Shown here piece by piece: positions 58,660-64,000 of a stretch of 64,000 bases of DNA. The stretch's first letter is position 1. Every line of letters starts with the position of its first letter. Source of the stretch: Apis mellifera (Eukaryota; Arthropoda; Insecta; Hymenoptera; Apidae). A program made the translations under genes and the position numbers. Below the pieces are notes generated by a model, which saw only the letters and a program-made list of their open reading frames with translations, was not told where the DNA came from and made no database searches. The stretch spans positions 9,677,050 to 9,741,049 of the forward strand of contig NC_037647.1 in NCBI RefSeq assembly GCF_003254395.2. Direction: 5' to 3'.

Positions 58660-59369
58660 TGGGAGTATAGGCCGCGCGGCGCGACTACCAGATCGGTGGA
58701 CGGTATATAATGCTAATGCGAATTGACCGATGAATACGAAAGCCCGTTACACGCTGTTGCCCGTATAGCGCGCCTGGTAACTTCATTAACCGTGACAAAA
58801 CGAGACGCGCGCGGTTTCGCAGAAGAATGCGGAGCCGAGAGACTCTTGACGTCTTACTGGGCTGGAAGCGGACCTCCCCCCCTCCCTCCCTCCCCATCGG
58901 CATCGACCACCGCGCCTTAACGCCGCATACGCGAGTTGTTGTATATGTATTTGTCGTTACAACCAACCGCTTAATAAATTCCCTCCCCTTCCCCGCCAAA
59001 CGCGATTTACGCCTTATACTGCTCCTCCCGCGAAAATTATTTCGCAGCCGTTCGTCGCCCGCCGCCGCCGCTTCTCGGCTATACGTCATTCTACGCGATT
59101 CGACTCGCCACTGCGCCTTTTACCTTCTCTACCCTCGCTCCCTCTCTCTCTCTCTATCGAGAGAATCTCCTCTTCTTTATATTTACTCATTCATCCGCTC
59201 GTTTTAAAATTATTCGTACGAAAAGTAAGTAACTCGATCGATAAAAAAGAAAAAATTCCTTGTGAAAAGAAGGAAACTCGGTCGCGTAGGCGGCGGAGGT
59301 TTACCAGGTAAGGTGGCCGTGTGGGTGCGAACGCCGACGACGAAGACGAAGAAGAAGGCAAAGTTAGGT

Positions 59370-59379
59370 CACCTAGGTG
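59370..59379. promoter_or_regulatory. Palindromic T-box core
   Basis: CACCTAGGTG is the central ten bases of the palindromic Brachyury/T-box site. The outer bases (TGG instead of TGTGA) match less well. Confidence 0.22.
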
Positions 59380-59713
59380 GAATTCTTGCGCGTGTAACTT
59401 GTCGGAAGACGAACATCGGCCGGCCGAGTTGCAAGCCTCCTTTCGAAATAACGGGTTACTCCCCTCCCCTCCCCTACCCTCCCCCCTGTACATTGGTCGT
59501 CCGATATTCGGGCGGAAATTCGAAATGGAGACGTGGCCGGGGCGAGATTACGTAAGACGCGCCGGTAGATTATCGAGGAGAGGGGGGGAGGGGAAGGAGA
59601 GAAGAAAAGAAAAGAAAAGGAAAAGGAAAAAGAGGAGAAGAAAGAGCAGAATCATCGATCGGGAAACGTTGCATCGATGCTCGGTCTTAGTTTAGTTGCC
59701 TCCGTGGTGGATG

Positions 59714-59739
59714 CACCACCACCACCACCACCAACCACC
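59714..59739. repeat. (CCA)n microsatellite
   Basis: Six CCA units, then CCAACCACCA. Confidence 0.92.
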
Positions 59740-59990
59740 ATCACGATCCCGGTCCGTCATGAATTTTAAACGAAATCGCTTTATTATTTCTCCCGTCCCC
59801 GATATCCCGGGACCAAAGTCCAGCCCCAGGTTTATTAAATGAAAACAATTACGATCGGCTATCCGCCGATTCCGATTTTAACGAGCGATTCTTTGTACCC
59901 GAACGGAGGGGGAAGGGGGTTGAAATTGAATTTGTTTTTGTTGCGGAAGGTGGCGACGTCGTTCCAGGGAAAAAGCGCAAAAAAGAGGGC

Positions 59991-60048
59991 ATAAATAAAT
60001 AAATAAATAAAAAAAGGAAAGGAAGGAAGGAAGGAAGGAAGGAAGGAG
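59991..60048. repeat. (AAAT)n then (GGAA)n compound repeat
   Basis: Five AAAT units, an A-run and about eight GGAA units. Confidence 0.94.
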
Positions 60049-61389
60049 AGAAAGGCCTCCACCGCGAGATCTAAATGAAATTATTGGAAACGCCACGCGT
60101 ACACTCCCTCCCTCCTCCCATCCCCCCCTCCCTCGTTTTTTCCTTTTCCGACTGGCGTATATATCGGCTATAATCGTTTCGCCTCGATCGCTTGGCCGCT
60201 TAATACGCGAAATTAATCGAAACGCTCCGATTCGCGACAAACGAGTTCCACCAACGACCTCGAAGTCCTGTATTACGTCCACGACTCGTTTCCCTCTCGG
60301 AAAGTGGACACGTGGATTTCTTTTTTTTCCCCTACTTTTCCTTTTTTCTCTCTCTCTCTCTCTCTCCATCAAGCGTGGAAGCGTTTGCGAGCACGGTTGT
60401 CGCGGTGTGACGGATCGAGGCGTCGCGTCGTCGTTGACGTTTTCGATCTCGCGCGCTCGACGGGCCGTGAAACGGTCACGGATAACGAGAAAACGGGAAA
60501 GGACGTTTCGATAGGCTTTCGAACGATAGACGAGAATTTACGACGCAAGGTTTTACCATTTGTTGAAAAGTCAAAGTCGAAGCGATAAGTCGATCTTTGA
60601 TCGTTCCCGCGGAGAGGTGGACGAGAGACGGGGGGGAGGGATACGTGTGTGTGTGCGCGCGTATATTCGTCGTTTGAGATTGAAAATACTCGATGCGCTG
60701 CAACATCTGTATATATATATATATTTAAAAAATATATGATATACACACTTTTTTTAATTTAATTTAATACCCATGTTGAATTCCGCAAAACGCGTGAAAC
60801 GAACTGAAAGAAGAAACGAGCGACGGTGGAAAAAAGAGAAAAAATACGGAGGACCTTTAAACCGGCTAAAAAAAAATCGCGCAAGCGTGCTGCTAAACCT
60901 CGTGCGTGCCGCGACGATTCACGTGGCCTACGTACGTACGTATATACGTATATACGTGTATATAATATACCGCGAGTCGAGTTTGCGTTAAAAATTATAT
61001 TAAATTAACGCTGGACAAATTAAACAAATTTCACCGATGCTCGTACGCTTCTCGCCGCTTCTCGGAGCAAATATTACGTCGATAAACATTCGACCGAACA
61101 CGCTTCTGAAAGGATCCGCTGTTTCTCTCGATCGTATCGCGCGTAACACACATCCTTGACTCCTCCTTGCGCTCCTCCTTCCTCCTTCGTTTCTCTCTCT
61201 CTCTCTCGCTCTTCCTCTCCCGTATTTTTCTTCCTCCTCTTCTTCCTCTTCTTCCTCTTCTTCTTCCGCCTCGATTGCGAGTGTATAGAGAAACAGAGAC
61301 AGACAGAGAGAGAGAGAGAGAGTGTGTGTTACGCACTCGAAACGTTCTGCGAACGGAAAAAAATTAGCGGCGCAGTCAACGTCGATGCA

Positions 61390-61413
61390 ACGACGACGAC
61401 GACGACGACGACG
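61390..61413. repeat. (CGA)n microsatellite
   Basis: Eight CGA/ACG units. Confidence 0.94.
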
Positions 61414-61607
61414 CTGGGACGACGATGATCGAGAAGGGCGAGGATAAATATCTTTCTCGCCGTGATAAAAAAGAGTCGAGTCGAGTTGCGGTATGCGTGC
61501 GTACGTACATACGTACGTACGAGGCGAGACGAGGAGGAGAGGTTGGTGGCGAGGTGCGAGAGCGTTCGTCGCATAGGCGACGACGACGATCAACGTGAGT
61601 CGGCCTC

Positions 61608-61643
61608 TATAAATAGTCGACCGCTGCGCTGCGAAAAATCACT
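61608..61643 (+). promoter_or_regulatory. Possible TATA/Inr core promoter
   Basis: TATAAATA (61608-61615) is followed by TCACT (61639-61643), whose A at 61641 lies 33 bases from the TATA start. The following 60 bases are unique sequence without a credible open frame. No downstream promoter element was found at the expected offset. Confidence 0.25.
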
Positions 61644-61850
61644 GTTTTTACGATAATTACCGTCACTTAGTGGCCCTGCTCCTTTCATCACACGTCTCGC
61701 CACACGTCCACGCGCATTCCCGTGCTACCCGTGTCGCGCAAGATACGCCTCTATCGTGGAGTAGAGTCACTCTATCCGCTCTCCGCAATTAACGCGCTCG
61801 ACCTTTTGTTCCGCTTGCTCAACACCGGCAGCGACACGCCACCTATACGC

Positions 61851-61858
61851 TATAAAAG
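61851..61858 (+). promoter_or_regulatory. TATA-box-like TATAAAAG
   Basis: A good TATA match lies 240 bases downstream of the previous one, with no clear initiator 30 bases on (GACGAGACTT). A CT tract follows. Confidence 0.18.
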
Positions 61859-63854
61859 TTGACGAAGCTAGGTGCGCGACGAGACTTATTACGGAACGGG
61901 TCTCTCTCTCTCTCTTTCTTTCTCTCACTCTCACTCTCTCCCTCTTACTCTCTCTCTCTCTCTCTCCACACTTGTACGCGAATCGATTTATCTTTCAATT
62001 ATCTCCTCTCACGGCTTTGTCCAACGTTCTTTTCTTTCCTCGCGACAATGGAGAGAAAGAGAGAAAGGGACGGAGAGAAAGAGAATCGAGAACTCGAACG
62101 AAAAGAGAAGGAAAGAGAAGGACGGAGAGATAGAGAGAGAGAGAAGGAAAAAAATTACGCTCGAGGCTCGAGTGACTACTGGATTCCAATCAATCCTCCT
62201 CGAAACACGAGGATTGCGTAATTGCTCGTAACGTAACGTGTCCGAGTCCCGAATCGTGATTCGTGGTTCGGCCAACCAACAACAACAACAACGATATAGA
62301 GGCCCGCGCAAACAACAACCGACGTGTGTGGCCACGCGTGCTCGGATCGCAAAGGTCGAGCGATATAGCGGTAGTGGTATATATTCGGTCACCGCTTCTG
62401 CGCCTGCCTGCCCGTGTCGTTCCCGTGCTCCACCTCGTGGTCTCTCGCGGCCGGCCAGATCTCTTCGCTGGGCCTCCATACACTCTCTCTCTCTCTGTCC
62501 GCCACGGCGTAGACTCTGACCGGTCGTCTCCTCTCTCTCCCTCTCCTTCCGTCCCGGTGGTGGTTCAAATAAGTCAAGCCGCTTTTATTCTCCGTCTCTC
62601 GGATATTCTTTATAGCCTATCCCTCCTAGGCCCCCCTCCTTCTCGATACTCGTGTGCCGTACGTTATGAAACGCGGCCCAGCACCGTGTCGAGATGCGCT
62701 ACAAGAAGCGAACGGGGTACGAGAAGGGCCTCGTGTTCCGTCCCTTACTTATTGGACAGTTTACACGCCGTGCGTTTTCATGGCTCCCGATTATACGTGT
62801 CTCTCTTTCTCTCTTTCGCGAGAGATATATATATATATCGTATATCAAGCGACGCGCATCGTCGAATGCTCCCCACCTAAGGGATAAACGTACGAAGCTC
62901 GTTGTTACGAATATCGCGAAGCGAGAAGGGATGTCGAACGAGATACTCTTCGAATCTTCGTTTTCCTTGAAGATTCCGTTCGTTTCGCGAAATGGAGGGA
63001 AGGGTACAAGGGTCTCTCTCAGGTATACATTAAGGCAGGGGGCACGGCGTGAGTCTGCGCGAGGAGGAGAAGGCGGTTAATAATATGCGAGCTTATAAAG
63101 TTTATAGCCGCCGCCTGTAGATTCGGTACGTCACCGGGACCGTTTATTGTGACGGCCAAAACGCAACGGTCCCCCTCTCCCGGAGACTTTTGCATAAAAA
63201 TACGCGATAGGGGTGATCGGGCCGCGCGCACTTTAGAAAATTTAAGGCCCTATAGATCACGAATCGGAGAAGGAGACAATGGTCCTTCCGTCGGCCCCCC
63301 CCTCCCTGGGGCCTCGAATCCTTCCTCGACCGTTGCGCGGCCGATTCTCCTCCGTTTCCGGGCAAACGAATTTCACCCGCCATTTCCGCACCCCGTCGAA
63401 GGGGGCGCGTAAATTTATCGTACGGCCCGGGCCCCGGCCACTAATATTCTCGTTTCGGTCGCCTCGTATCGGCCGCCTTAATCTCGATACTTCCAATTAT
63501 GTCCGGTCAAAGATGTCCTCGATAGGCCAGCTCCTCGAGAACGTACGAAAGAAGGATCGAAAAGGATGAATGGACGAGGAAAGAGAGGGGAGGATAAGGG
63601 AGGATAAGAAAAGAAAGGAAAAAAGGAGGAGGAGGAGGTTCGACCCCGCGGTGAGATCCGGTCGAGAGGAGATGATTATCGGGCATATAGGAAATTGAAA
63701 GGGTGTCTAAGGAGGTGTCTAGCGAGCAGTCCGCGGGGGCGGTTTTCTCGGCAGGGTGGCACTCGACTTATGGGGTCTTAAGGGTATTCGGACACCCACA
63801 CGGAAAGATGCTGCTCGCCGATAGCCGCTCTGCCTACCTCGGATAATAGGTTCC

Positions 63855-63874
63855 ACGAGGTTTTCGAACCTCGT
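63855..63874. repeat. Perfect 8-bp hairpin with TTCG loop
   Basis: ACGAGGTT (63855-63862) and AACCTCGT (63867-63874) close a TTCG loop, an especially stable RNA tetraloop (UUCG). The region around it is unique. No tRNA arms fit around it. Confidence 0.6.
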
Positions 63875-63977
63875 CGGCAGAAGCCACCACCATCACCGTC
63901 TTCTTCTCTCGGTATCTCGATCCCGTCGAGAGTGTGTTTTCGATCGCACGAACCGAGCCGAGTCGAGTCGAGGGAAG

Positions 63978-63999
63978 AGAGAGAGAGAGAGAGAGAGAC
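63978..63999. repeat. (GA)n microsatellite at window end
   Basis: At least ten GA units, cut by the window edge. Confidence 0.92.
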
Positions 64000-64000
64000 G

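Larger units (their letters stand above)
58001..64000. other. Gene-poor stretch with promoter-like motifs
   Basis: Unique islands lie at 58540-58800, 59740-59880, 60150-60280, 61590-61860, 63070-63260 and 63650-63870. Repeats include CT (58206-58232, 61904-61965), CCA (59714-59739), AAAT/GGAA (59991-60048) and CGA (61390-61413). A repeated homeodomain-type 10-mer, a T-box palindrome and two TATA boxes are listed separately. TATAAA-G-TTTATA, a 13-base inverted repeat, is at 63094-63106. Long frames over CT tracts are low-complexity. The window ends inside a GA tract (63978-63999). Confidence 0.6.

Overview
The window looks like gene-poor insect nuclear DNA, most likely from a hymenopteran (bee-like) genome. 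The reasons are indirect. CpG is very common and not depleted, and TCGA and CGCG are everywhere. The background is packed with GA/CT, TA, GGA, GGAA and poly-A/T microsatellites. Composition shifts over a few hundred bases between GC-rich and AT-rich islands. No ribosome-binding sites, operons, tRNAs, rRNAs, CRISPR arrays or transposon termini were recognised. The taxon is an inference, because no diagnostic gene is present.

I recognise no protein family anywhere on either strand. Most of the many open frames are low-complexity translations of microsatellites (runs of R/E, S/L, F/L). The few balanced ones often overlap in several frames, as expected where stop codons are scarce in CpG-rich DNA. 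The best reading is a long intergenic or intronic stretch. A few short segments combine a balanced open frame with good splice signals and are given as low-confidence candidate exons: minus 440-596, plus 7012-7170 and weaker ones near 15.4, 46.0, 50.2, 50.6 and 54.6 kb. A recursive-splice (ratchet) motif at 19659/19660 would fit a very long intron on the plus strand.

Layout: 0-8 kb is purine/pyrimidine-rich with the two best exon candidates. 8-16 kb is GC-rich with hairpins and a diverged local duplication (14.2/14.5 kb). 16-24 kb has AT-richer islands, the ratchet motif, a possible minus-strand promoter, an E-box cluster and a clear 205-bp tandem duplication (21.9-22.3 kb). 24-37 kb holds CRE-like and TATA/DRE signals among microsatellites. 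37-48 kb is the most repeat-dense part, with a second diverged duplication (38.6/39.1 kb). 48-64 kb contains several TATA-like core promoters, paired CAGGTR inverted repeats, homeodomain and T-box type sites.

If the regulatory readings are right, the window is mainly cis-regulatory and intronic sequence of a neighbouring developmental gene rather than a gene cluster. That is inference; sequence conservation and RNA data would decide it.
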